NCBI GenBank assembly: GCA_965220305.1
Contig: OZ244817.1
Span: forward strand, 1,550,001 to 1,614,000
Length of the DNA: 64,000 bases
From: G965220305 sp965220305
Lineage (GTDB): Bacteria > Chloroflexota > Dehalococcoidia > Lucifugimonadales > UBA3495
Reading direction: 5' to 3'
In this document: piece after piece, positions 1 to 8,211 of the stretch
How the letters are laid out: the number at the start of each line of letters is the position of its first letter
Numbering within the stretch: position 1 is the stretch's first letter
The notes under the pieces: generated by a model
The model's database searches: none
Told to the model about the DNA's origin: nothing
What the model saw: the letters and a program-made list of their open reading frames with translations, nothing else
Position numbers and translations under genes: made by a program

Positions 1-1
1 G

Positions 2-376
2 GAACGGCTGCACTTCATGTCCTACGTGCCCATATGTTTCACCTCGGCCCTGCGGGGTGAGGGTGTTAACGGACTGCTAGACGTCGCCCTAAAACTGTGG
101 CGAGAGCGGCAGCGGTGGGTCTCCAGCCGGCAGTTGCAGTACATGTTGGCCGAAGCGCTGATGGAGCACAGCCCTCCCTCGGTGAAGATGCGCCGGGGGG
201 AGCGGTTGCGGATAAACCGGCTGCGCCAGGTTGGGTCTAACCCGCCCACCTTTGTCTTCACGGTCAACTACCCGAACCTGGTACACTTTTCCTATCAGCG
301 TTACCTGGAGAACCGGATAAGGCAGACCTTCGGCTTCGATCATACCCATCTGAAGCTGCATTTCCGAAGAAAATGA
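2..376 (+). CDS. der: Ribosome-assembly GTPase Der (EngA), C-terminal part only
   Basis: The reading frame is open from the window edge, so the gene starts upstream and only about 124 residues are visible. They hold the end of the second GTPase domain (a YVPICFTSAL stretch matching the G5 SAL/SAK loop) and the KH-like C-terminal domain of Der, with family-typical RLRINRLRQ, NPPTFVFTVN and YQRYLENRIR segments. Der has two tandem G domains and acts in 50S subunit assembly; the G domains are outside the window. The stop overlaps the next start as ATGA, and the der-plsY order is common in bacteria. Identification from the C-terminal domain is secure. Confidence 0.9.
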   Translation, partial: ERLHFMSYVPICFTSALRGEGVNGLLDVALKLWRERQRWVSSRQLQYMLAEALMEHSPPSVKMRRGERLRINRLRQVGSNPPTFVFTVNYPNLVHFSYQRYLENRIRQTFGFDHTHLKLHFRRK

Positions 377-1092
377 AGCTGTCCCAAAACCCAATTCTAT
401 TCAGCCTGGTGGTGGTGCCCCTGTTGGCGGCTGGCCTGGTCCTGGCGCTCCTGACCCTCAGGGACCAGCCGTGGCCCTGGCAATACGCGGCCACCCTGCC
501 CCTGGCCTACCTGTTGGGCTCCCTCCCCTGGGGATACGTCATCCTGCAGTGGCGGAAGGGAGTAGACATTCGGGAGTTCGGCAGCGGTCGCATCGGCACC
601 ACCAACGTGCTGCGCACCGCCGGGGGGAGGACCGCGGCCCTGGTGCTGGCGCTGGACCTGCTGAAGGGAGTCCTCGCCGTCACGCTGGCCCGTGAGGTAA
701 TCGGGACCTACACCGCTGAAGTGGCGGCCGGGCTGCTGGTGCTGGTGGGGCATAACTGGTCAATCTTTCTCCAGTTCCAGGGGGGACGGGGCATCGCGCC
801 CGGTCTGGGCGGGCTCCTGGTAATGGCTCCCTATGCGGCGATCATCGGGGCCGTGACCTTCATTCCGGTAACGCTACTCAGCCGCTACGTCTCCTTGGGG
901 TCCATCATCGGCGTGGTCATCGCCTGCCTGTCCCTGTTGGCCCTGGCGGCCTTTTGGGGCATGTACTCCACTCTGTACACCATCTACGCCTTCATCGGTG
1001 GCGCCATCATAATCTGGCAACACCGAGACAACATCGACCGCATCGCCAAGGGCACCGAGCGCCGGATCGGAGTTCCAGCAGTCAAGAATTAG
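373..1092 (+). CDS. plsY: Glycerol-3-phosphate acyltransferase PlsY
   Basis: Integral-membrane acyltransferase that moves the acyl group from acyl-phosphate to glycerol-3-phosphate, the first step of phospholipid synthesis. The three conserved cytoplasmic motifs are visible: GSLPWGY (49-55), the glycine-rich GSGRIGTTN (70-78) and GGRG (137-140) after GHNWSIFLQF. Hydrophobic segments alternate throughout. At 239 residues it is longer than the usual ~200 because of an extra hydrophobic N-terminal segment (about 8-28). Its start overlaps the der stop by four bases, implying translational coupling. Confidence 0.93.
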   Translation: MKLSQNPILFSLVVVPLLAAGLVLALLTLRDQPWPWQYAATLPLAYLLGSLPWGYVILQWRKGVDIREFGSGRIGTTNVLRTAGGRTAALVLALDLLKGVLAVTLAREVIGTYTAEVAAGLLVLVGHNWSIFLQFQGGRGIAPGLGGLLVMAPYAAIIGAVTFIPVTLLSRYVSLGSIIGVVIACLSLLALAAFWGMYSTLYTIYAFIGGAIIIWQHRDNIDRIAKGTERRIGVPAVKN

Positions 1093-1104
1093 ACAGGTGA
1101 CTTC

Positions 1105-1455
1105 ATGCAGGTTCCGCAGTACCGGGCGGCGAGTAAAGAGTTATTGGCCCAGGCAAAGCAGGAACTGGCGGCGGGCGACGCCAGGCAAGCCTCGGAGAAG
1201 GGATGGGGAGCGGCGGCACAGATGGTAAAGGCGCTGGCCGCCGATCGGGGCTGGCCGCACCATGCTCACCCGCTGCTCCACCAGGCGGCAGGTAGATTGG
1301 CCCGCGAGACGGGAGACCGTCAAATATCGACCCTGTTTCACGTCGCCAATTCCTTGCACGGCAACTTTTATGAGAATTGGTTTGCCCCAGAGGTAGTGGA
1401 GGACGGCCTTCGCGACGTAGAGTTGTTGATTGATAAGTTGGAGCCTTTACTGTAG
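1105..1455 (+). CDS. PaREP1/HEPN-like small helical protein
   Basis: A 116-residue, entirely helical protein. The segment around 29-45 (QASEKGWGAAAQMVKALA), followed by a histidine-rich stretch and a C-terminal helix pair, resembles the PaREP1 family, a branch of HEPN-like helical bundles often found beside nucleotidyltransferases. No nucleotidyltransferase partner is adjacent, and the canonical HEPN RNase motif R-x4-6-H is not obvious, so RNase activity should not be assumed. It begins 12 bases after plsY and may be co-transcribed with it. Family assignment rests on remembered sequence pattern. Confidence 0.55.
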   Translation: MQVPQYRAASKELLAQAKQELAAGDARQASEKGWGAAAQMVKALAADRGWPHHAHPLLHQAAGRLARETGDRQISTLFHVANSLHGNFYENWFAPEVVEDGLRDVELLIDKLEPLL

Positions 1456-1536
1456 CCGGGACTGCGGGCGGTCCGGGGCCGCTATGCCCTGAATCAGGCG
1501 TATAATTCCCAAAAAAGATGGAGGTCCAGTCCAAGA

Positions 1537-2712
1537 ATGTACGACCTACTAATCAAAGGGGGCACGGTAATAGACCCCGATCTGGGAATCCACGGCGTCA
1601 ACGACGTGGCGGTGGAGGACGGCAAGATTGCCCGTATCGCCCAGAGCATTTCCATCGACGAGGCCAGCCGGGTGGTGGAAGTGACCGGAAAGCTGGTAAC
1701 CCCCGGGCTGATCGACCTGCATACCCACGTCTATGACGGCGTCAACGGCAATGGGGTGCAGGCCGACATCGGCGGCGTGCGGGCCGGAGTCACGACGATG
1801 GTGGACGCCGGCAGCTCGGGCTGCGATACCTTCGGCGGGTTTCCCCGCCACATCATCCCCAACAACAGCACCGAGGTTATTCCCTTCCTGCATATCTGCC
1901 GCACCGGGTTGGCCACCACGCCAGACATCTTCAGCCCCTCCAGCATCGACCTGGACCGCACTATTGAAGTGGTGGAGCAGAACCGTGACATCATCCGGGG
2001 CATCAAGGCCCGCATGGTCTCTCCGGCCCTGGAAATCATGGGAATGGAGATGCCCCGCCTGGCCAAGCGGGCCGCCAAGGAGGCCGGGGTCAAGCTGATG
2101 GTGCACATCGGCGATACCGAGAAGCGGTACGACCCCAACGTCATTCGGCAGCTACTTCCCATCATGGAAGAGGGCGACATCGTCACCCACTACTTCACCG
2201 CCAACCCCGGCGGGGTGTTGGACGCCGGCGGCAAGCTGGTGCCCGAGGCCAAGGAAGCCCACGACCGGGGAGTCTGGTTGGACACCGCCCACGGTCGCGG
2301 CAACTTCAGCTTCGACGTGGGGGAGCGGGTTATCGACCAGGGGGTGTTGCCCCACTGCATCAGCACCGACCTGACCCTTCCGGGACGGCAGCGCACGGTG
2401 CACAGCATGACGGAGATGATGACCCGATTCCTGGCCCTGGGGTTCAATATGGACCAGGTGGTTGCCATGTGCACCATCAACCCGGCCAAGGCCCTGGGCG
2501 AGGAGAACCGGCTGGGGACCCTGCGGGTGGGACACCAGGCCGACATCTCGGTCCTGGATGTCAAGGACGGCGATTGGGTGGTCTTCGACGTGCTGGGAGC
2601 TGCCCGCAAAGCAGAGCGGGCGGTGGTGCCGGTGCTAACGGTAAAGCGGGGCGAAGTCTTCGAGGCGGGTTGGGGCCCGCGCCCCTGGGGTTGGGAACCG
2701 GACCAAGGGTAG
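1537..2712 (+). CDS. Amidohydrolase/deacetylase-family metallohydrolase (dihydroorotase-like)
   Basis: A TIM-barrel metal-dependent hydrolase of 391 residues. Metal-ligand candidates are all present: HTH in LIDLHTHVYDG (H62, H64), a likely carboxylated lysine K157, H190, H218 and D278. The N-terminal composite beta domain (LIKGGTVIDPDLG) and the C-terminal GTLRVGHQADISVLD segment are typical. It resembles the deacetylase/dihydroorotase-like subgroup rather than pyrimidine-pathway PyrC; the substrate cannot be read from sequence. A TATAAT-like box lies at 1501-1506 and GGAGG at 1520-1524 precedes the ATG. Confidence 0.85.
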   Translation: MYDLLIKGGTVIDPDLGIHGVNDVAVEDGKIARIAQSISIDEASRVVEVTGKLVTPGLIDLHTHVYDGVNGNGVQADIGGVRAGVTTMVDAGSSGCDTFGGFPRHIIPNNSTEVIPFLHICRTGLATTPDIFSPSSIDLDRTIEVVEQNRDIIRGIKARMVSPALEIMGMEMPRLAKRAAKEAGVKLMVHIGDTEKRYDPNVIRQLLPIMEEGDIVTHYFTANPGGVLDAGGKLVPEAKEAHDRGVWLDTAHGRGNFSFDVGERVIDQGVLPHCISTDLTLPGRQRTVHSMTEMMTRFLALGFNMDQVVAMCTINPAKALGEENRLGTLRVGHQADISVLDVKDGDWVVFDVLGAARKAERAVVPVLTVKRGEVFEAGWGPRPWGWEPDQG

Positions 2713-2724
2713 GAGGTGGTTGCA

Positions 2725-3081
2725 ATGGGAACGTTTCATGTAACTTTGCGAATTGCCAACCGACTACGGGAGCGGTACGCCTATGTGGATGCCTTGGTGG
2801 ATACGGGGTCTACCTACACCTCCCTGCCGGAGAGTCTGTTGGACGATTTGGGAATCGAACGCGAGGGGACCCGAAGGTTTGAGCTAGGCGACAACCGGGT
2901 CGTCGAATACTCAATAGGCGAGACGCGCCTGGCAATAGAAGACCGCGAACACACAGTTCTATTAGTGTTCGCTCCCAATGATACGGAACCGCTTGTTGGC
3001 GCAACTACTCTGGAAATACTGGGGTTGGGCATCGACCCCATCGGGGAAAAGCTGGTGCCAGTGATTGCCCTGCGGAAGTAG
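2725..3081 (+). CDS. Clan AA retropepsin-like aspartic protease
   Basis: A 118-residue single-domain protein carrying ALVDTGSTYTSLP with catalytic D26 in the DTG motif, and a later LVGATTLEILGLGID segment matching the hydrophobic-glycine flap strand of retroviral-type proteases. Such small clan AA proteins act as homodimers; substrates are mostly unknown. The ATG at 2725 was chosen over an in-frame GTG at 2716 because an AGGAGG ribosome-binding site (2711-2716) sits at proper distance. It follows the amidohydrolase by 12 bases and is probably in the same operon. Confidence 0.82.
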   Translation: MGTFHVTLRIANRLRERYAYVDALVDTGSTYTSLPESLLDDLGIEREGTRRFELGDNRVVEYSIGETRLAIEDREHTVLLVFAPNDTEPLVGATTLEILGLGIDPIGEKLVPVIALRK

Positions 3082-3096
3082 TGTACTAGCATCAAG

Positions 3097-4056
3097 TTAT
3101 CGGCCGGGATTTCCCATACGACGCAGCCGTCGCGACAGTTGCCGCAGCTTGGCCACGGGCCGGAAGCGGGGGCGCATGTTGTCGGCTATCAGGGGCGCAA
3201 CTTTCTGGTTACCCGCCACCAGAGGGGCCACCCAACGGCGCAGTTCCTTTATGGTGGGGGCCCGCTCTTCCCAGGTGGGCACCAGGGAGTCCATGGGCTG
3301 CCAGGTCTTGGCCCGGGCCAACCGCACCATCACCGTGCCGCTGGCCTCCTGGACCGCCTGGGCCCCGGCCAGCATGTCCCACATGCGAGGCGCGCCGATG
3401 ATGGCGTACTGCAACACCCCGCAGGCGGTCATCGCCAGCTCGTAGGCGATACTGCCGGTGGTGCGGGTCTCGCCCACGTTACTGCCCAGTTTGCGGCTGA
3501 ATTTCATGCTGTAGGCGAAGAAGCCCGGCAGACCGATGAGTCGATTGCCCACCGGCGCGTCCGACTGGTACACCGACACCGGCTCTTCGTCGCAGAAGCA
3601 CCCGCCGCCGCTGCTACAGTGCAGCACAAATCCCCCTTTGGCCGAGGGCCAGGGTATGTACAGGGCGCCCGCCAGGGGCTTACCCCGGTAAAGCAGCCCG
3701 ATGGACGAAGCGTATACCGGCAGTCCGTTCATAAAGTTGGTAGTGCCGTCCAGCGGGTCCAGCACCCAGAGAAAGTCCGAGGCGACGGTATCGGCGTCGG
3801 CTTCCTCCGCGCCCTCTTCCCCCAGGACGCCGTGCTCAGGGAAAAGCCGTTTAATTTCCTTTTCCAAGAAAGCCTGGGTCGCCTTGTCGGCGGAGGTGAC
3901 CGGGTCGCGCTGGTTCTTGTCCTTGAACTCGACGGACAGTTGCCGCCCGAAATGGCCCGACAGAATCTCCCCGGCTCCCAGGGCCAGTTGCACGGCGGCC
4001 GCCGCCAACTCCCGGGCTTGGGTTGCATCCACCGCTGATTGTGCAGACAGGGCCAT
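3097..4056 (-). CDS. Inositol monophosphatase family protein
   Basis: A 319-residue Mg2+-dependent phosphatase of the IMPase/FBPase/CysQ superfamily. Metal-site motifs are present: GEEG (79-82) and DPLDGT (100-105), plus the C-terminal W-D motif in MWDMLAGA. DPVTSADK (51-58) is the usual N-terminal signature. Which sugar or inositol phosphate is used cannot be decided. The ATG at 4056 was chosen because a GGAGGTGG ribosome-binding site lies just upstream; a longer frame to 4143 exists but its extra residues do not look like the family. It converges on the protease gene with only 15 bases between stops. Confidence 0.88.
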   Translation of the reverse strand: MALSAQSAVDATQARELAAAAVQLALGAGEILSGHFGRQLSVEFKDKNQRDPVTSADKATQAFLEKEIKRLFPEHGVLGEEGAEEADADTVASDFLWVLDPLDGTTNFMNGLPVYASSIGLLYRGKPLAGALYIPWPSAKGGFVLHCSSGGGCFCDEEPVSVYQSDAPVGNRLIGLPGFFAYSMKFSRKLGSNVGETRTTGSIAYELAMTACGVLQYAIIGAPRMWDMLAGAQAVQEASGTVMVRLARAKTWQPMDSLVPTWEERAPTIKELRRWVAPLVAGNQKVAPLIADNMRPRFRPVAKLRQLSRRLRRMGNPGR

Positions 4057-4232
4057 TATCGTCCACCTCCGAAAGTTAGCCAAGTATAGCACGGCAGCTA
4101 CGGGAGCACGCACCGGCGGCAGTCCCTTCCAGGGCAAACGCACATAAGGCGTCCTGGACAGTACGCCGAGGAGAGTCAGGTCCCGTTTCTAGCAAGATGG
4201 CCGATTTGTGAGGCGATTGCCGGTTTCAAGCT

Positions 4233-4260
4233 CGTCATTCCCGCTTTCGCGGGAATGACG
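4233..4260. repeat. Perfect palindromic REP-like repeat (R family), copy 1
   Basis: Perfect inverted repeat with 12-base arms (CGTCATTCCCGC and its complement) around TTTC. Related copies occur at 4497-4516, 4615-4632, 30924-30958, 39184-39203, 53549-53582 and 56582-56615, all intergenic, usually extended by a GGGTCCAG/GGATCCAG-type tail. Behaves like a REP/BIME-type dispersed palindrome. Confidence 0.85.
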
Positions 4261-4496
4261 GGGGTCCAGAGGTGAAAACACGATTGCCCTGAGTCCCTTC
4301 CCTCTCGACTGGAAAGGTGGAACCTTTCCTGAGCGCAGCCGAAGGAATGAGGGCGCTACTGCCGCAGGGCAATCGCATACTAACAACGGGCTTACCGTCG
4401 CTCCGCCGAAAAGGCAGGGCTGTTGCAGAACCGGGGCGTAACCCCTACCTGGCGAACGTCCCAACAGTCGACGGTACTGTTGAATCGGGGGGCTGG

Positions 4497-4516
4497 ATTC
4501 CCGCTTTCGCGGGAAT
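4497..4516. repeat. REP-like palindrome, copy 2
   Basis: ATTCCCGCTTTCGCGGGAAT hairpin identical in its core to copy 1, with the GGATT tail on the opposite side. Confidence 0.85.
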
Positions 4517-4564
4517 GACGGGTCCTTTGCTATCCAATATGCAATCGCCCTGGCTACTCCCGTA

Positions 4565-4704
4565 GGACGATTGCAAAGTCCTTCCATACAGTGGAATATG
4601 CCCCCAACTCGTCCTTCCCGCGAAAGCGGGAATCCACAGTTCCAACCTTGGAGTCCTGCCATAACCGAGCGGACGGCGCGAATCGAACAACTTTGCAATC
4701 GTCC
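4565..4704. repeat. 14-bp inverted repeat flanking a REP palindrome
   Basis: GGACGATTGCAAAG (4565-4578) and its exact complement CTTTGCAATCGTCC (4691-4704) bracket about 112 bases holding the third REP palindrome (4615-4632). The arrangement resembles a very small non-autonomous element or a compound intergenic mosaic. No coding potential was seen between 4057 and 4883; this whole gap is repeat-rich. Confidence 0.6.
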
Positions 4705-4759
4705 TGCTACTCCCGTCCCGCCCTATGGCCGCCTTCGCGGGGTCTGTTATAGCGGGGTC

Positions 4760-4768
4760 TGTTATAAT
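4760..4768 (+). promoter_or_regulatory. Extended -10 promoter candidate for the SDR gene
   Basis: TGTTATAAT is an extended -10 (TGn-TATAAT) about 115 bases upstream of the SDR start; no good -35 is seen. A second GGTCTGTTATA lies just upstream (4741-4751). Confidence 0.45.
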
Positions 4769-4883
4769 CGAGGGCTAGATTGTCCTGCCCCGGGCCAGCG
4801 ATTACGGGCAGCCCCTTTTGGGGCTTGAATCGGGGCCGGGCGCAGGCATCGTCCTATGAAGGTAAGGAGGCAATCAGCAGCTA

Positions 4884-5675
4884 ATGGACTTGGAGCTTAA
4901 AGACAAAGTAGCCATCATCGGCGGGGCCAGCAAGGGACTGGGACGGGCCTGCGCCGACGTGTTGGCCCAGGAAGGGGCCAAAATTACCATCTGCAGCCGC
5001 ACCGAGGCCGACCTGGAGCAGGCGGCGGCGGAGATTCGGGACACCACCGGGGCCGACGTGCTGGTGTTCCCCGCCGACCTGGAGAGTTACGAGTCCATCC
5101 AGGCCCTGATAAGCGCCACGGTAGCGGAGTACGGTCGGCTGGACATCATGGTCAACAACTCGGGCGGGCCGCCCCTGGCCCGATCCTTCAACGCCACCGA
5201 GGAGCAGTGGGAAACCGCCGTCCAGCGCTCGCTGTTCTTCTTTGCCCGAATGTCCCGGGAGGCGATTCCCCACCTCAAGGAGCAGGGGGGCGGTAGGATA
5301 ATCAACATCCTCGCCAGCACCGTTTACCAGCCCATCCCCAACCTGGCCCTGTCAGGAGCCACCCGCATGGGCGTGGTAGCCTTCGCCAAGAGCCTGGCCG
5401 ACGAGGTGGGTCGGGACGGCATCCTGGTGAACAACGTTTGCCCCGGCTCCATCCTCAGCGAGCGGATGCTCTCCAACGTTACCGCCCGGGCCCAGGAATT
5501 GGGTATCACGGTGGAGGAGGGACTGGCCCAGCGCGCCGCCGAGACCGCCGTGGGCCGCATCGGAGAGCCGGTAGAACTGGCCAACCTGGTCGCCTTCCTG
5601 GCTTCAAGCAAGTCCAGCTACGTTACCGGCACCACCATCCTGGTGGACGGCGGCCTGGTCCGCTCGGTCATGTAG
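4884..5675 (+). CDS. SDR-family oxidoreductase with altered catalytic motif
   Basis: A 263-residue short-chain dehydrogenase/reductase. The Rossmann signature is GGASKGLG (13-20) and the NNAG motif appears as NNSGGPP (91-97). The normal catalytic Tyr-x3-Lys is absent: in the aligned segment ALSGATRMGV the positions are about S157 and R161. This matches a known SDR subgroup with NNSGGPP and an imperfect catalytic tetrad (classed with beta-ketoacyl reductase-like SDRs). It may still bind NAD(P), but classic SDR chemistry is doubtful. AAGGAGG lies at 4864-4870, rather far from the ATG. A TPR gene follows after four bases. Confidence 0.85.
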   Translation: MDLELKDKVAIIGGASKGLGRACADVLAQEGAKITICSRTEADLEQAAAEIRDTTGADVLVFPADLESYESIQALISATVAEYGRLDIMVNNSGGPPLARSFNATEEQWETAVQRSLFFFARMSREAIPHLKEQGGGRIINILASTVYQPIPNLALSGATRMGVVAFAKSLADEVGRDGILVNNVCPGSILSERMLSNVTARAQELGITVEEGLAQRAAETAVGRIGEPVELANLVAFLASSKSSYVTGTTILVDGGLVRSVM

Positions 5676-5679
5676 GGGC

Positions 5680-6036
5680 ATGACTTCCAGGTTTCGCCAG
5701 CAGGAAGAACCCCAGGACGCCGAGGGGTACAACCAACGGGGCAACCGCTACAGCCGCAACGGAGTCTACGACCGGGCCATCGCCGATTACACCCAGGCCA
5801 TAGCGCTCGATGACTCCCTGGCCGACGCCTTCTTCAACCGGGGGGTCTCCTACTATGAGATAGGCGAGTACGAGTTGGCCATCGCCGACCTGACCCGGGC
5901 CATAGAGTTGGACCCCCAGGACGACAACTTCTACAGTCGTCGCTCCCTGGCCTACCTGTTCAACGACCAGATGGAGCTGGCCCAGGCCGACCAGGACAAG
6001 TGTGAGGAGTTGCGTAACCCGGTAGTAGAGGACTGA
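5680..6036 (+). CDS. TPR-repeat protein
   Basis: A 118-residue soluble protein made almost entirely of tetratricopeptide repeats: about 16-49 (YNQRGNRYSRNGVYDRAIAD), 50-83 (FFNRGVSYYEIGEYELAIAD) and a degenerate third at 84-115. TPRs bind peptides or partner proteins; no other domain is present and the partner is unknown. It starts four bases after the SDR stop and is probably co-translated with it. Confidence 0.85.
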   Translation: MTSRFRQQEEPQDAEGYNQRGNRYSRNGVYDRAIADYTQAIALDDSLADAFFNRGVSYYEIGEYELAIADLTRAIELDPQDDNFYSRRSLAYLFNDQMELAQADQDKCEELRNPVVED

Positions 6037-6181
6037 GCGTCCTCCTTACCCCGCAGCGCGGTGGTTCGGCCCCTTGGACTGGCCCAAAGCAAACCCGCTA
6101 CCCGACGTAGGGATGGATTTCGTTCTTCAAAGGGATTAAAGAGGTTTGGCCCCCTCAGTGTGGCAGGAAAAGTAAGGTTCA

Positions 6182-7711
6182 ATGGTCTCGCTTGATTACT
6201 GGATTCTCCTAGTATTTTTTGGGTACTTCGCAACGTTGATTGGCATAGCGATAGTCCGCTCTCGCCAGATGCGGGCCATGTCGGACTATGTGCTGGGAGA
6301 CCGGAGGCTGAGTAGCTTGACCACGGCGCTCAGCGCCGGTTCCTCGGGGGCCAGCGGCTGGACTATGCTGGTGTTCCCGGCCCTGGTATTTGCCGAGGGG
6401 AGCGTACATCTCTGGTCGCTGGTGTGCATTTTGCTAGGCGTTTGGCTCGGGTGGGATGTGCTGGCCAAGCGACTGCGCCGCTACACCATCGCTACCGATG
6501 ATTCCCTGACCCTACCGGAGTTCTTTGAAAAGCGATTTGGCGACGGGACGGGAATTTTGAGGACCACAGCAGCCCTAATCACCCTTTACTTCATCATCTT
6601 CTACGTCAGCTCCGGCCTGATTGCCGGCTCCAAACTGCTGGAGACCGTGTTCGGACTTGGTCCCACTGCGGGAGTGCTGATAACACTGGTCGCCGTGGCC
6701 TCCTATACCTTCATCGGCGGCTTTCTGGCGGTCTCCAGGACCGACGTGTTTCAAGCCCTGCTGATGCTGGCCAGCTTTATCATATTGCCCCTTACTTTAA
6801 TTTTCGTCACCGACCAACCTTTCCAGGGAATGGAAGCGACAATTCCAGGGTTCCTGAACCCCTTTACCCAAGCCGACGGCAGCCCCATCTCCGTTGCTCA
6901 CTTTGTTGGCCTCTTGGGATGGGCATTGGGGTTCCTTGGCGCGCAAAGGATATTGCAGCGGTTCATGGCCCTGGAAAGCGAGGACAAGATAGGGGAGAGC
7001 CGCAATATCTCCCTGGTATGGGTCGGTGTCCTGGTTTCCTTCGGGTTCCTGCTGGGAATCGTCGCCCGGCCGGCCCTGCTGGAAGCGGGACTGATGGAGG
7101 CGGTGTCCGACCCCGAGCGGCTTTATATCGTGGTCTCCGAGGCGTTTTTCTTCCCCCTGGCCACCGGTCTTCTCCTGACTGCGATAATTGCGGCAGTGAT
7201 GAGTACGGCGGACTCCCAACTGTTGTTGGGCTCTGCCATAGCCGCCGATGACCTGCCCTTCTTCAAGAACTTCTCGGACACGATACGGACGCAGGCCAGG
7301 GTCTGGCTGGGCCGCCTGTTGCTGGTACTTATCGGCGTCTTCTCGGCTGCCCTGGCCATCTTCTTCCCCAATTCCATATTCAACCTGGTGGCCTACGCCT
7401 GGGGCGGAATGGGGGCGGCCTTCGGGCCGGTCACGATTCTGGCCTTGTACTGGCGCCGGTTTAACACCTGGGGAGCGCTGGCGGCAATAATCGCCGGCAC
7501 GGTGGTTGCCACCATCTGGCAGGTGGTTGATGGGGGACCGGGAGGAATAATGGACATCGGCTTCGCCACCGCCCCGGGCTTTCTGTTTGCCACCCCGGTA
7601 GCCGTGGCGGTTACCCTGTTGACTGCCCCGCCTTCCAGGGAGGTGGTGGCGCTGTTTGATAGGGTCAACCCGCTCCCGGAACGGCCCCTTCACACCGGCG
7701 CGGCAGACTGA
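6182..7711 (+). CDS. Sodium:solute symporter (SSS family, PutP-like)
   Basis: A 509-residue polytopic membrane protein with roughly 13 hydrophobic segments. Two stretches match the proline/sodium symporter branch closely: LSAGSSGASGWTMLVFPA near 54-71 in the first helices and MSTADSQLLLGSAIAADDL later, the latter corresponding to the Na+-binding helix. It probably couples Na+ entry to uptake of proline or a related amino or organic acid; the substrate is not determinable. The preceding 145 bases hold no gene. It converges on the DUF35 gene. Confidence 0.88.
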   Translation: MVSLDYWILLVFFGYFATLIGIAIVRSRQMRAMSDYVLGDRRLSSLTTALSAGSSGASGWTMLVFPALVFAEGSVHLWSLVCILLGVWLGWDVLAKRLRRYTIATDDSLTLPEFFEKRFGDGTGILRTTAALITLYFIIFYVSSGLIAGSKLLETVFGLGPTAGVLITLVAVASYTFIGGFLAVSRTDVFQALLMLASFIILPLTLIFVTDQPFQGMEATIPGFLNPFTQADGSPISVAHFVGLLGWALGFLGAQRILQRFMALESEDKIGESRNISLVWVGVLVSFGFLLGIVARPALLEAGLMEAVSDPERLYIVVSEAFFFPLATGLLLTAIIAAVMSTADSQLLLGSAIAADDLPFFKNFSDTIRTQARVWLGRLLLVLIGVFSAALAIFFPNSIFNLVAYAWGGMGAAFGPVTILALYWRRFNTWGALAAIIAGTVVATIWQVVDGGPGGIMDIGFATAPGFLFATPVAVAVTLLTAPPSREVVALFDRVNPLPERPLHTGAAD

Positions 7712-7792
7712 GTCAATCGCCGGTGAAGCCTGGCACACAACGCAACCCCCTCCGCCGGGAAGCGCCGGGGGGAGGCGCTGGGTGTTACCGAG

Positions 7793-8208
7793 TTACCCGG
7801 ATACCGGCTTGAAGTAGGGAATACTTATCTGGTCGGTGGCCCGGACGAAGGTTACTTCCACGGGCATACCGATGCTCACCTCTCGGGGGTTGCACTCCAC
7901 GATGTTGGTGAACATGCGCACCCCTTCCTCCAGCTCCACCAATGCCAGCACGTAGGGTACATCCTCGGCAAAACCGGGGGTGCGGTTCTGGTAGGTCACG
8001 GTGTAGGTCCAGACCGTTCCCTTGCCGCTGGACTGGACCCATCGGATGTCTTCGGACCAGCAGTTGGCGCAGATGCCCCGGGGGTACCACTGGTACTCGT
8101 TGCACTGACCGCACTGCTGGATTATCAGGTTCCCCGGCGGCAGGAGTCCCAGAAGGGCTTGGTCTCGCCGGCCACCGTGGGCAACGGCTTATTCCATTGC
8201 TGAGTCAT
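7793..8208 (-). pseudogene. DUF35 Zn-ribbon/OB-fold protein, frameshifted
   Basis: From ATG at 8208 the frame encodes an N-terminus typical of thiolase-associated DUF35 proteins (WNKPLP, ETKPFWDSCRRG) but stops after about 26 codons. Restoring one base in the C-run at 8132-8135 joins it to an open frame encoding a zinc ribbon (CGQC, then CANC), GTVWTYTVTYQN and an OB-fold, ending at 7793. A single-base deletion in a short homopolymer can be a real mutation or an assembly error. DUF35 proteins act as partners of the thiolase encoded just upstream. The two genes are separated by three bases. Confidence 0.8.
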
Positions 8209-8211
8209 GGC

